Shown one piece after another: positions 27,567 to 36,542 of a stretch of DNA of 64,000 nt. Below the pieces are notes generated by a model, which had not been told where the DNA came from, did no database searches, and worked only from the letters and a program-made list of their open reading frames with translations. Numbering within the stretch: the stretch's first letter is position 1; every line of letters begins with the position of its first letter. A program made the position numbers and the translations under genes. Origin of the DNA: Pontibacter ummariensis (GTDB taxonomy: Bacteria > Bacteroidota > Bacteroidia > Cytophagales > Hymenobacteraceae); the NCBI RefSeq assembly GCF_900188175.1, contig NZ_FZOQ01000009.1, positions 1 to 64,000 of the forward strand, read 5' to 3'.

Positions 27567-27685
27567 TTGTCATCCTGTTAAATATCTTGTTAACAGAGGG
27601 CCTCGTATCCTTGCCAGTAGTCATGGCTTAACCTCGCGGGGTAAAGGACCCTCTTTTCCTACCAGGTTCCTTAACAGAATGACAA
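27567..27685. repeat. 119-bp inverted-repeat (MITE/REP-like) element
   Basis: The ends TTGTCATCCTGTTAA (27567-27581) and TTAACAGAATGACAA (27671-27685) are inverted copies differing at one of 15 positions. Inner segments (gagggcctcgtatcctt near 27596; aaaggaccctc near 27643) also tend to pair, so the whole unit could fold as one long hairpin. The TTGTCATcCTG terminus resembles dispersed palindromic repeats I recall in Cytophagales. It encodes nothing. Confidence 0.6.
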
Positions 27686-27842
27686 TGGCTACTTTAGCAC
27701 TACAGTTTTAGAATGAAATAACCCTACCTCTTCCGAAGGTTTAGAGGGTATAAAACAGCCTAACGCTACGTCTGATGCGCAGCCTTGTCCCAAAGCAGAT
27801 CCAGGCATGTGTACCAAAGGGTTAGCCACTGTTCAAGCCTCC

Positions 27843-28019
27843 TTACTTTCTACTACTGTCTTTGCTGTTTCCGCTAGTTGCCTCATTCTCGAAGAGCATG
27901 CGCACGGCTGGGGTATAATCGTCCTCGTACTGCCCGGATTTAACGGCCCACAGAAAGGCGAGCAGAAAGCCGGAAGCCACTGTAACGCTGATACCAATTA
28001 ATAGGAATATGATAAACAT
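27843..28019 (-). CDS. ccoS: cbb3 oxidase assembly protein CcoS
   Basis: A 58-residue protein: an N-terminal membrane helix (MFIIFLLIGISVTVASGFLL) followed by AFLWAVKSGQYEDDYTPAVR and a short polar tail ending DSSRK. The W-A-V-K-S-G-Q-Y-(E/D)-D-D sequence after the helix is the CcoS hallmark. CcoS is needed for cofactor insertion into CcoN. It lies 138 bp downstream of ccoI on the same strand, with no terminator evident, so the two are probably co-transcribed. Confidence 0.92.
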   Translation of the reverse strand: MFIIFLLIGISVTVASGFLLAFLWAVKSGQYEDDYTPAVRMLFENEATSGNSKDSSRK

Positions 28020-28157
28020 GGCTAGATCATTTTAAGTCATGAACTCGATTAATACTGCCCCATGTTCTCTCATGTCTTCAAGAATCACGGAACAGCTTTA
28101 ACTCTTAGCTCCTCAGACACGCACAGGAGCTGCGCACGCTTTGAAGTCCCTTCTTTC

Positions 28158-30563
28158 TTATAAGCCTGCCTTTTTCGCGGCAAAACGCACCGACAGGGTG
28201 GCGAACAGAATCACACTGATGGAGCTGATCGGCATCAGGACGGCAGAGATGATTGGTGTGAACAGCCCCTGTACAGCCAGGGTTAAGCCTACCACGTTGT
28301 ATAGCAGCGATACTGCGAAACTGGCCAGGATAATGTTCATCGTCTTCTTGGAGAAGCCCAGGAACTTGCTCAGTTTGTCAAAAGCCGTGGCGTCCAGGAT
28401 AGCGTCGCAGGAAGGAGAGAAATTGGTGATGCTGTTTGTGAGGGCAACACCGGCATCGCTCTGTTTTAAAGCCCCCGCATCATTCAGGCCATCCCCTACC
28501 ATCAGCACATGACGGTGTTGCTTTTTCAGGTGCTGTATGTACTCCAGCTTCTGCACCGGCGACTGGTTAAAGTTCAGCTCAGCCTCCTTGCCCAGCAACT
28601 CCCGCAAACGGGCCTCCTCGTGGTCATTATCCCCTGAGAGTACAGCTATTTTACTGCCTTTTAACTGTTGTAGCACTTCTTTCAGCCCTTCACGGTACAC
28701 ATTAAAAAAGGTATAGTACCCCAGGACTTTCCCGTTCAACGATACATAAACCGTTGTTTTAAGCGTGTCTTTAACTTTATCGGTGTTAACACCTATGTAT
28801 GAAGCAGAACCAAGGCGAACCAGTACGCCCTCTACCTCTCCGGAAATTCCTTTCCCGGCCACTTCTTTAAAATCCTGCACCTCTAGGGTCTCCCCTTTCA
28901 AATGCTGAAAAATACGCTGGCTCAGGGGGTGCGTGGAGTGCTGCAATACAGACCTGATCAGCCGCTCCTGCTCTCGTGTTAGAGCTTTGCCGCTATAGGT
29001 TAGTTCTGCCGCGCTAGGCTCCGTCAAGGTACCGGTTTTATCAAAAACCACTGTATCGATCTTTGCCAACGTTTCTACTACTGCCGTGTTTTTAAGGTAG
29101 AACTTGTTCTTCCCGAAGATGCGCAGCGTGTTGCCATGCACAAAAGGCGTAGACAAGGACAAAGCGCAAGGGCAAGCAATGATGAGAACCGAGGTAAAGG
29201 CTTTCATGGCCATGCTGATGTCGCGCGGTACCCAGTAAGCCAGGGCACCAGCGGCCACAATTAACGTGACGATGATAAACCATTTACCCGCTACGTTCGC
29301 GTAGGTCTCCATGGTCTGCTCCTCGTTTTTAGAGAACACCGTATCATTCCAGAGTTGTGTCAGGTAGCCTTGAGATACTTCCTTCACTACCTCCAGCTCC
29401 ACACTCTCGCCTACCTGGCGCCCCCCGGCATAGATTACTTCACCCACCACTTTCTCTACAGGCTCGGACTCCCCGGACACGAAACTGTAGTCGATCATGG
29501 CGCTGCCTCTCAGCAGGATGGCATCAGCCGGGATCAGTTCCTGGTTACGAATGCGGATGCGGTTCCCAACTTTCAGGTTACGCACCGCTACCGATTCCTC
29601 CTCCCCGTTCTCCTTCAGCACGGTAACAGATACCGGGAAGTAAGAGGTATAGTCTCTGTCAAAAGAAAGGGTATCGTAGCTCTTCTGCTGAAAATACTTA
29701 CCGATCAGCATAAAGAAAACAAGTCCGGTAAAGGAGTCGAGGTAACCGGGGCCTGTACCTGTTACGATCTGGTACACACTGACACAGAACAGAGCCAGCA
29801 AGCCGGTGGCAATGGGCAGGTCGATGTTGACCATGCGCTGCCGGATACCCTGTATGGCTGACACGAAAAAGCCCTGAGCGCTGTAGAAGAAAACAGGCAG
29901 GGAAAGCAAGAGGCTCAGGTAGCCAAAAAACTTCCCGTAGTCGCGTTGTACTTCCTCCCCCAAGGCCAGGTAATCCGGGAAGGCCAACAGCATCACGTTC
30001 CCAAAGCAGAAACCAGCCACACCTAGTTTAAAGATGAGGCTGTTGCTTTTCTTCTTTTCCTTTTTTCCGTCTGTATCGGCTAGCGTTATCGCAGGCTCAT
30101 AGCCGATCTGGGCCAGGAGCTGCACGACTTCGCGCAGGGTCGTCTTCTGGTGGAAATAGGTTATCGACACCTCCTTGCGCAGGAAGTTGACCGTCGACTC
30201 AGACACTCCCGCATTCAGCTTAAACAGGTTTTCCAGCAGCCAGATGCAGGAGCTGCAATGCATCTGCGGAATGTAAAAGGTCAGTTTGCAGATAGTGTCG
30301 TTCTTGAAGTTAATGAGCTGTGCTTCTACGCCAGCATCATCCAGGTAAGCAAAACGGGACAGTGCGGCAGCTCTTTTTGCTGTAGTGCCAGGGCTTTGCT
30401 CAAAACTATAGTAAGTACAGAGGTTGTTTTCCTCCAGCAGTTCGTAGACGTTTTTACAACCGGCGCAGCAAAACGCTTTCTCATGTGCTACAATGAGCTC
30501 TTCAACACAGCTATCGCCACAGTGGTAACAAGTCTGAATATTGGTTTGGAGTGCGGTATCCAT
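28158..30563 (-). CDS. ccoI: Copper-transporting P-type ATPase CcoI
   Basis: An 801-residue P1B-type ATPase of the CcoI/FixI (CopA2) group. The N terminus has a treble-clef-like CYHCGDSC and CCAGCK pair (residues 12-36), typical of Bacteroidota CcoI, then a heavy-metal-associated domain with MHCSSC (C103, C106). The catalytic core has CPC in IIACPCALSLSTPF, the phosphorylation motif DKTGTLTEP, and GDGLNDAGAL. It exports Cu(I) for insertion into the cbb3 oxidase. It is the first gene of ccoI-ccoS, with a strong twin-dyad promoter. Confidence 0.95.
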   Translation of the reverse strand: MDTALQTNIQTCYHCGDSCVEELIVAHEKAFCCAGCKNVYELLEENNLCTYYSFEQSPGTTAKRAAALSRFAYLDDAGVEAQLINFKNDTICKLTFYIPQMHCSSCIWLLENLFKLNAGVSESTVNFLRKEVSITYFHQKTTLREVVQLLAQIGYEPAITLADTDGKKEKKKSNSLIFKLGVAGFCFGNVMLLAFPDYLALGEEVQRDYGKFFGYLSLLLSLPVFFYSAQGFFVSAIQGIRQRMVNIDLPIATGLLALFCVSVYQIVTGTGPGYLDSFTGLVFFMLIGKYFQQKSYDTLSFDRDYTSYFPVSVTVLKENGEEESVAVRNLKVGNRIRIRNQELIPADAILLRGSAMIDYSFVSGESEPVEKVVGEVIYAGGRQVGESVELEVVKEVSQGYLTQLWNDTVFSKNEEQTMETYANVAGKWFIIVTLIVAAGALAYWVPRDISMAMKAFTSVLIIACPCALSLSTPFVHGNTLRIFGKNKFYLKNTAVVETLAKIDTVVFDKTGTLTEPSAAELTYSGKALTREQERLIRSVLQHSTHPLSQRIFQHLKGETLEVQDFKEVAGKGISGEVEGVLVRLGSASYIGVNTDKVKDTLKTTVYVSLNGKVLGYYTFFNVYREGLKEVLQQLKGSKIAVLSGDNDHEEARLRELLGKEAELNFNQSPVQKLEYIQHLKKQHRHVLMVGDGLNDAGALKQSDAGVALTNSITNFSPSCDAILDATAFDKLSKFLGFSKKTMNIILASFAVSLLYNVVGLTLAVQGLFTPIISAVLMPISSISVILFATLSVRFAAKKAGL

Positions 30564-30589
30564 CTCAATCTTCTTATAAGGTTCTCATA

Positions 30590-30654
30590 CAAAAGTACTT
30601 CTGATGCCAGCCTTAAAAGATGATGAATGTCAGTGCAGCGAGTGATCCTTGTCA
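30590..30654 (-). promoter_or_regulatory. Twin dyad promoter of ccoI
   Basis: TGATGAATGTCA (30621-30632) and TGATCCTTGTCA (30643-30654) start 22 bp apart. On the minus strand the proximal dyad continues TCTTTT, and the -7 element TACTTTTG (30597-30590) is a full TAnnTTTG match. Transcription would start near 30584, about 20 nt before the ATG at 30563. This is the best example of the shared architecture. Confidence 0.75.
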
Positions 30655-31047
30655 GTGTGAGGGGATGAAGAAGCGTGCATCTTTGTAATCGTAAGGCGGC
30701 TGGTAAACAGCTGCCGAAGACAAAAGAGGCAGATCCAGAAAAGCTTTTGGAACCGCCTCATGCGAAAGGATTAGAGTTTAGTTTAGTTATAATATGGTGT
30801 TAGCGAAGTATGAGAACCATGCTCGCAAGAAAGGCAGGTTACTTTGTAGCCTGCCTTTCTATCTTCTGAAGGATAGGTGCGTTCGGATGCGACATAAGAG
30901 AGGCGAGTCATTTACGCTCACCTGCTTTGCATCACTGCTATGTAAAGGGCGACTTGAGGTTACTCGCAAATCAAGCCTCTTGCTTTATAACTCGCCGGCA
31001 GCGTAGCTGTTGCCTGAGAAGGAGACCTGTACACCAGTTGGCTCGCT
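30655..31047. other. Intergenic region between ccoI and the azurin-like gene
   Basis: About 390 bases with no convincing gene. It contains a hairpin (30828-30860). Confidence 0.5.
30828..30860. terminator. Hairpin, possible terminator of the azurin-like unit
   Basis: A stem of 11 perfect pairs (agaaaggcagg, 30828-30838; cctgcctttct, 30850-30860) with an 11-nt loop. The AGAAAG/CTTTCT outer pairing matches other terminators in this window. There is no pure T-run on either side, and it lies about 190 bp past the azurin-like stop codon. Confidence 0.45.
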
Positions 31048-31581
31048 TTATTCTTCTACCAGCAACGTGCCATGCATTAGCTTCCAATGGCCGGGGTAGG
31101 TACAAACAAAGTCATAAGCCCCCGGCTCAGTAGGCGCGGTAAAGTTCAGCTCCACCGTTTGCCCGGGAAGGGCCATGGGCGAAGCCGCCACTACCAAGGG
31201 CATGTCAGGCACGTAATTCCCCGATGCGCCTACTTCCTCAGCCGCCAGGGCCACCTCCTGGTAAGCCCCTGGCTGGGTAAACACCACGTTGTGTACCATG
31301 GGCATGTCTATTCCTTCATTCACGAGCACCATTTTCACAAGTGCTCCCGAACTTACTGTCAAAGTGTCTTCCGCATAGGCGATCTCCTCGAGGGTATTCC
31401 CCACGGCATGCAGAATAAGTTCCTCTACGGGTTGCAGAGTAGTGTCCGGCTCCTCTTCCACGGGCACATTCTCTACTACAGCAGGGGCTACCTCTGTCAC
31501 CACATTCTCCTCTTCTGCCTGCTGACAGCTGTAAGTGGCTAAGAGAAACGTAGCCAGCACGATGTAAAAAGTCTTTTTCAT
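31048..31581 (-). CDS. Azurin/plastocyanin-like copper lipoprotein
   Basis: A 177-residue lipoprotein (ATG at 31581) with lipobox LATYSC (C19) and an acidic linker of about 35 residues before the cupredoxin domain. Type-1 copper ligands are all visible: H97 in MVHNVVF, C160, H165 and M169 in DFVCTYPGHWKLMHG. The C-x4-H-x3-M spacing equals that of azurin. It probably carries electrons at the envelope, possibly to the cbb3 oxidase whose genes begin about 0.5 kb away. The gene follows an L,D-transpeptidase by 37 bp. Frames reading from further upstream overlap that gene and lack a signal peptide, so the internal ATG is chosen. Confidence 0.9.
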   Translation of the reverse strand: MKKTFYIVLATFLLATYSCQQAEEENVVTEVAPAVVENVPVEEEPDTTLQPVEELILHAVGNTLEEIAYAEDTLTVSSGALVKMVLVNEGIDMPMVHNVVFTQPGAYQEVALAAEEVGASGNYVPDMPLVVAASPMALPGQTVELNFTAPTEPGAYDFVCTYPGHWKLMHGTLLVEE

Positions 31582-31618
31582 AATGTACTGCCTTTCCGAA
31601 AAGCAAGGCTTATTTTTC

Positions 31619-33373
31619 TTAGCTGAAATACTCCCGCTCCAGCCTTTGATCATGTCCGTACAAGTCCTGCAGAAAATGAATCTCACCCTTATCATCTACC
31701 CAGGATGTAAAATATACGATGTACACCTGCACGCGTTTTGGAAGGGTTATCCAGGTCTCGTCTTTGCCTTTCATGGTGGTAAGTATTTTATTTTCATCCC
31801 ACTCGGGCATGCCTTCAAGTAAATACTTGGCCAGTTCTACGGGCTTCTCAACCCGTACGCAGCCGTGGCTAAAATCGCGGCTGGTCTCCTGGAACAGGAC
31901 GTCGGCAGGCGTGTCGTGCAGGTATACGGAATACTGGTTGGGGAAAAGAAATTTAATCATGCCCAGGGAGTTGTTAGGCCCTGGTCGCTGCCGCACGCGG
32001 TAGGTGAAATTGTCTTCCGTTACACTGCTCCAGTTAATGGCATAAGGCGAAACTGTTCTGGGGTTACTTTCCCGCGTCACCACCTCCATGTCATGCTCGG
32101 CCAGCCAGCTTGGGTTTTTCAGCATGTGCGGTTTGATCTCGTTTGCAACGATGCTGTTCGGTACATTCCAGTACGGGGCCATCACCACGTACTCCAGTTT
32201 ATCGCTGAAGATCGGAGTAGAGTGCATGGTCTTACCCACGATCACCTTCATGTTCATAACCTCCTTGTACTTCCGCTCTGCCTCCGGGTCGTTGTTCGGG
32301 TCTTCGTAGACATACATCTTAAACTCGGGAATATTCACCCAGATAAACTGTTGGTCCAGGCTTTTGGGGACCAGGCGCTTCGGGAGCCAGCGCCATCGCT
32401 CCATGTTAATCTGGATCTGCCTGATCCTATCCTCTATGGGTACGTTGAGCATCGTCAGGGTGGCGCCCCCCACAACACCGTCCTGCTTCAGGCCGTGCAG
32501 CCGCTGAAAGCGCTTTACCTGCTCTTCCAGTTCTTCGTCGTATATGCGCAACTCTGGGTCTTCGCTGCGGGTCAAGCGCTGACCGGGATTCAGTCTTTCC
32601 CGGAGCTTGAGTACAAGTTCAGAAGTATCCCCTTTCTCCAGCTTTTTCTTGTCGGCCAGGTTTATCACAGGCCAGCCGCCCTTTGCCTGCAGGTCCCGGT
32701 ACTCCTGTAGCTTTTCGCGTAACTTGATATAGCCTTCGTGCAGCGCCTCAAACTCGTAGTAGGGATAGGTACTCTCCCGCTCCTCCAGAATTGTCTGCAG
32801 CGCCTTGTGCAGCTTCACCTTGTTTTTCTTGACATCCCAGTGCACATTGTTGTCTTCGTGCGGATTAACACGCCCCCGGTAAAAATCAGAGGCGTAGTTG
32901 AAGTAGGAGGCAGTCAGGGCTACATCTATCTTCTGTTGCAGGTCCAGCCGGGCAGAGTCCTGCGGGGCCATTTCGCTGTACTTTTCCAGCATCTTTTTTA
33001 TGTCTACCACCTGGTAGTCGTCCGGATCTAAGCCTTCTTTATCAGCTCTTTCTATGGTAGCAAAAAGTTTCTCTACCTGCGGCACCAGCTCATTGTCTTT
33101 AAACCAGGCCAGTTCGTAGTCACGGTCACCATAGAAAAGAAACATAAAGTCCTCATGCTCCTTAAACGCTGGCTCTTTGCTAAGGTACTGCTGCACAAAA
33201 ACACTATCGGTGGAGGCCTGCGGCAAAGCTTTGCCTTCAAAAATTCCTTCTGACGCGCTGGAAAGATCGAAGTCTCCACCTCCAGAATTTATCTGGTTAC
33301 AGCTCGCCAACAGCCACAGCCCGATAAGGGCCCATAACCGTATATCTAAGTATTTGCATCTATCTGAAATCAT
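31619..33373 (-). CDS. L,D-transpeptidase (YcbB/LdtD-type) lipoprotein
   Basis: A 584-residue envelope protein with lipobox WLLASC. The order is that of YcbB-like enzymes: an N-terminal scaffold domain (contains GLDPDDYQVVDIKKML), a peptidoglycan-binding helical domain (EEQVKRFQRLHGLKQDGVVGGATLTMLN, near 285-312), then the YkuD catalytic domain with SHGCVRVEKP (catalytic Cys505). It makes 3-3 cross-links in peptidoglycan or attaches proteins to it. It is the likely first gene of a two-gene unit with the azurin-like lipoprotein. Confidence 0.93.
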   Translation of the reverse strand: MISDRCKYLDIRLWALIGLWLLASCNQINSGGGDFDLSSASEGIFEGKALPQASTDSVFVQQYLSKEPAFKEHEDFMFLFYGDRDYELAWFKDNELVPQVEKLFATIERADKEGLDPDDYQVVDIKKMLEKYSEMAPQDSARLDLQQKIDVALTASYFNYASDFYRGRVNPHEDNNVHWDVKKNKVKLHKALQTILEERESTYPYYEFEALHEGYIKLREKLQEYRDLQAKGGWPVINLADKKKLEKGDTSELVLKLRERLNPGQRLTRSEDPELRIYDEELEEQVKRFQRLHGLKQDGVVGGATLTMLNVPIEDRIRQIQINMERWRWLPKRLVPKSLDQQFIWVNIPEFKMYVYEDPNNDPEAERKYKEVMNMKVIVGKTMHSTPIFSDKLEYVVMAPYWNVPNSIVANEIKPHMLKNPSWLAEHDMEVVTRESNPRTVSPYAINWSSVTEDNFTYRVRQRPGPNNSLGMIKFLFPNQYSVYLHDTPADVLFQETSRDFSHGCVRVEKPVELAKYLLEGMPEWDENKILTTMKGKDETWITLPKRVQVYIVYFTSWVDDKGEIHFLQDLYGHDQRLEREYFS

Positions 33374-33724
33374 ATGTATATCCGTTTGTGAAGGTCATTT
33401 CCTCCTTTGCCAGCAGTTTTTATCTCAGAGTTTGCAGTCCAAGCGTTTTATTAGATTTATACAATAAAAGACTTGCTCGCATCAGTTGTGAGGAATTGTT
33501 CCTTTATGTACTACAAAACAGTGCAAAATGTTATAGGTGGCTTACTCCCCTCCTGCTGCTTCGCGGAGAGAGCGATACAGGGCACTGCTTTCCTTTTGCT
33601 TAACATATTACATGCACTAATGATTTCGCGCCAGCTGGTTTTGGCACAGGCTGTGCTGTAAAAGCCCTGTTTCCCGGTTCGGCAATAATGCCTAACTTAC
33701 AACCTAAAGACCAAGCCTTAACCT
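33374..33724. other. Divergent intergenic region
   Basis: About 350 bases between two divergent genes (L,D-transpeptidase and M1 peptidase). It must hold both promoters, but no clear TTTG/TAnnTTTG pair stands out on either strand. Confidence 0.5.
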
Positions 33725-35623
33725 ATGAGATTGTACCAACGTTGCTTACTCGGGCTCAGCCTGGCTGGTAGCCTGCAGCTAGCCTCCTGTTCTACCCAAC
33801 CTACAAAAGACGATGAAACGATGACGCAAGCACAAAGCGATTTAGCCATGGCCGCTGCCGATGCACACAGCTACGCCAAGCCAACGGAGGCCGTTGCGCG
33901 CCACCTGGACCTGGACCTGGACGTGAACTTCGACCAGAAAATTCTTAGTGGCACTGCGGCTTACCAGATCGAGAACCTGACCGGCACCGACCAGATTATT
34001 TTCGACACGCGGGACCTGGAGATAGAAAAGGTTTTCCTGGGCGAGGAAATGGAGGAAACCACCTTCCGGCTGGGGGACTCGAAGGAGTACCTGGGCCGTC
34101 CGCTGATCGTGGACATAAAGCCTGACACGAAGAAAGTAACAATCCAATACAAGACCTCTCCCAATGCGGCTGCTCTGCAGTGGCTGAACCCGCAGCAGAC
34201 AGCAGGTAAAAAAGACCCGTTCCTGTTCACACAGTCACAGGCCATCCTCGCCCGTACCTGGATTCCGATTCAGGACAGTCCGGGAATCCGCATCACCTAT
34301 AACGCGCAAGTGAAAGTACCGGAAAACCTGCTGGCCGTGATGAGTGCTGAAAACCCGGTAGAAAAAAACAACACCGGCGTATATACCTTCGAGATGGAAC
34401 AGCCGATTCCCTCTTACCTGATGGCCTTATCTGTCGGGGATTTGGTGTTTCGGCAAGTGGGACCGCAAACGGGTATCTATGCGGAACCTGCCACGATAGA
34501 GGCAGCGGCTTACGAGTTCGCAGAGCTGGATAAAATGCTGGAGGCCGCAGAGAAACTCTATGGCAAGTACCGCTGGGACCGCTATGATTTGCTGGTGCTA
34601 CCACCATCGTTCCCTTTCGGGGGCATGGAGAACCCTCGCCTCACCTTTGTAACGCCTACCGTGCTGGCAAAGGATCGATCCCTCACAAGTTTAATTGCCC
34701 ATGAGCTGGCGCATAGCTGGAGCGGGAACCTGGTGACCAATGCCACCTGGAATGACTTCTGGCTGAACGAGGGCTTTACCGTTTACTTCGAGCGCCGTAT
34801 CATGGAAGAACTCTATGGCAAAGAATACGCTGACATGCTGCAGGTGCTGGGCTACCAGGACCTGACAAACACCCTCAACGACCTGGGGCCTGGTAGTGCA
34901 GACACCCGCCTGAAACTGGACCTGGAGGGCCGCGACCCGGATGAGGGCCTGACCGATATTGCGTACGAGAAAGGTAACTTTTTCCTGCGGAACATCGAGC
35001 GGGCTGTCGGCCGCGAGCGCTTCGATGCCTTCCTGAACAAGTACTTTAGCACCTTCGCCTTCCAAAGCACCAATACCGATAAGTTTCTGGACTTTCTGCG
35101 AAGTGAGCTGATCCAGGGGGACGAAGCACTAGCTAAAAAGATCAACATAGAAGGGTGGGTGTACAGCCCGGGCTTACCGGAGGACTTCCAAAAGCCGACC
35201 TCTGCCCGCTTTGCCCAAGTGGAGGAAGCCTTTCAGAGCTGGATAAGCGGAAAACCTGCCGCACAACTGGACACCAAAGACTGGTCGAGCCACGAATGGC
35301 TGCATTTTATCCGGATGCTGCCTGAGAGCATGACGCAGCAACAGATGGCAGAACTGGACAGGGCGTTCAACTTCACCAACTCCGGCAACTCCGAGGTGCT
35401 GGCTGCCTGGTTCCTGCACGCCATCCGGAACAATTATACGACAGCAGACCAGGCTCTGGAGGCTTTCCTGACAAAGGTAGGCCGCCGCAAATTCCTGGTC
35501 CCTATTTACAAGGCGCTCATCGCCACACCGGAGGGCAAGAAAAAGGCACTGGCCATTTATGCCAAGGCAAGGCCTAATTACCATGCCGTGTCTACCGTTA
35601 CCTTAGATGAACTGCTGAAGTAA
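33725..35623 (+). CDS. M1-family aminopeptidase (leukotriene A4 hydrolase-like) lipoprotein
   Basis: A 632-residue zinc metallopeptidase with an N-terminal lipoprotein signal (SLQLASC). The exopeptidase motif is present as FGGMENPRLTF, and the zinc site as HELAH (326-330) followed after 18 residues by Glu in LNEGFTVYFE. A C-terminal helical-repeat domain (about 480-630) is the LTA4H C-terminal type. It trims N-terminal residues from peptides at the periplasmic or outer side of the cell. It is monocistronic, with a strong terminator at 35630-35667. Confidence 0.94.
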   Translation: MRLYQRCLLGLSLAGSLQLASCSTQPTKDDETMTQAQSDLAMAAADAHSYAKPTEAVARHLDLDLDVNFDQKILSGTAAYQIENLTGTDQIIFDTRDLEIEKVFLGEEMEETTFRLGDSKEYLGRPLIVDIKPDTKKVTIQYKTSPNAAALQWLNPQQTAGKKDPFLFTQSQAILARTWIPIQDSPGIRITYNAQVKVPENLLAVMSAENPVEKNNTGVYTFEMEQPIPSYLMALSVGDLVFRQVGPQTGIYAEPATIEAAAYEFAELDKMLEAAEKLYGKYRWDRYDLLVLPPSFPFGGMENPRLTFVTPTVLAKDRSLTSLIAHELAHSWSGNLVTNATWNDFWLNEGFTVYFERRIMEELYGKEYADMLQVLGYQDLTNTLNDLGPGSADTRLKLDLEGRDPDEGLTDIAYEKGNFFLRNIERAVGRERFDAFLNKYFSTFAFQSTNTDKFLDFLRSELIQGDEALAKKINIEGWVYSPGLPEDFQKPTSARFAQVEEAFQSWISGKPAAQLDTKDWSSHEWLHFIRMLPESMTQQQMAELDRAFNFTNSGNSEVLAAWFLHAIRNNYTTADQALEAFLTKVGRRKFLVPIYKALIATPEGKKKALAIYAKARPNYHAVSTVTLDELLK

Positions 35624-35629
35624 ACAGAA

Positions 35630-35667
35630 AACAGAAAGGGCTGCTTTTTTAGCAGCCCTTTCTGTTT
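35630..35667 (+). terminator. Terminator after the M1 peptidase
   Basis: A perfect 16-bp stem (aacagaaagggctgct, 35630-35645; agcagccctttctgtt, 35651-35666) with a T-rich loop. The outer stem is A-rich on the left and U-rich on the right, so it may act in both directions. Confidence 0.85.
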
Positions 35668-35757
35668 ATGACCAAGTGAAAAGCTCTGTAACCTTCCTAC
35701 CCGCTTGGAGAGCCAGGCGAAGGTACAGAGCCTTTCCAATATCACTTTAAAGCGATG

Positions 35758-36249
35758 TTACCGTTCGGCTCTCATGTTTACTGCCTCCTCGGCAATAATC
35801 GTCAGTCGTTGGTCTGTCGCTTTCTCTTCGTCGAGTGTTCGGAGCAATTGATCCAGGACGTCTTTCATACCCAGTTCCTTCGCATAGGTACATACGGTAC
35901 CGTACGCAGCGATCTCGTAGTGCTCTACCCGCTGGGCGCAGGCAATAAGGGCGGCATCCATCACACTAGCGTCAGCCCTTTCATTCATCATGGACTCACA
36001 CTCCCGGATAATGCCTTCCATCGCTTTGCATTTCTCGCCAGAAGACTTCTCACCCAATTTTTCAAACACCATGTCCAGGCGCTCAATCTGCTTTTGGGTC
36101 ACCTGTAGGTGATCCTGGAAAGCACCTTTTAGTTTCTCGGATGAACAGGCGTCTATCATCTTAGGTAATGCCTTCGTGATCTGCTGTTCTGCACTATAGA
36201 TATCTTTCAGTTCGTGGATCAAAAGGTCTTTTAAATTATTAAGTTTCAT
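35758..36249 (-). CDS. DUF892 ferritin-like protein (YciE/YciF family)
   Basis: A 163-residue helical protein. It begins with LKDLLIHELKDIYSAEQQITKALPKM, the family hallmark (PF05974), and has the later carboxylate helices CAQRVEHYEIAAYGTVCTYAKELG and LLRTLDEEKATDQRLTIIAEE. E and H residues at helical spacing suggest a diiron site of the ferritin-like fold. Family members are stress-induced (salt, desiccation, oxidative); the chemistry is unknown. Transcribed alone. Confidence 0.92.
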   Translation of the reverse strand: MKLNNLKDLLIHELKDIYSAEQQITKALPKMIDACSSEKLKGAFQDHLQVTQKQIERLDMVFEKLGEKSSGEKCKAMEGIIRECESMMNERADASVMDAALIACAQRVEHYEIAAYGTVCTYAKELGMKDVLDQLLRTLDEEKATDQRLTIIAEEAVNMRAER

Positions 36250-36542
36250 AGCTTGGAAAGGTTACGCGTTTAAAAATTCTGTTTGTTATTAAGCTTGTGC
36301 ACTTCTATACGGCACACCCCTGCCTGAGTTTAATTCTATAACTTTTTATTAGTAAACCGGCCTTTTGACTTAGCAACAGTATTCAACAATATAACCTTTT
36401 ATATATAGTGGCAATAAAAGCCCTGTCCCAGGCCTTTTGCCGCTTTTAAAATGAAACGAAATCGGCCGAAAGGGGTACTCTTAGTTTAGAAGTTTCTGAA
36501 AAGGGACGCTAAAAGAAAAGAAGAAAGAAAAGCTGTTTACCT

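Larger units (their letters stand above)
27085..27842. other. Intergenic region between ccoNO and ccoS
   Basis: About 760 bases without a gene. It holds the ccoNO promoter with its two dyads (27203-27267), a short GGAGCAA-type repeat (27397-27417) and a 119-bp inverted-repeat element (27567-27685). The remainder shows nothing recognisable. Confidence 0.6.

Noticed and set aside
27807..28001. Plus-strand 64-residue frame
   Set aside because: It is antisense to ccoS, whose translation has the family hallmark.
31582..31695. Longer start for the azurin-like protein
   Set aside because: It would overlap the L,D-transpeptidase and bury the signal peptide and lipobox inside the protein.
31865..32710. 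281-residue open frame antisense to the L,D-transpeptidase
   Set aside because: Shadow of a gene with clear YkuD and peptidoglycan-binding motifs.
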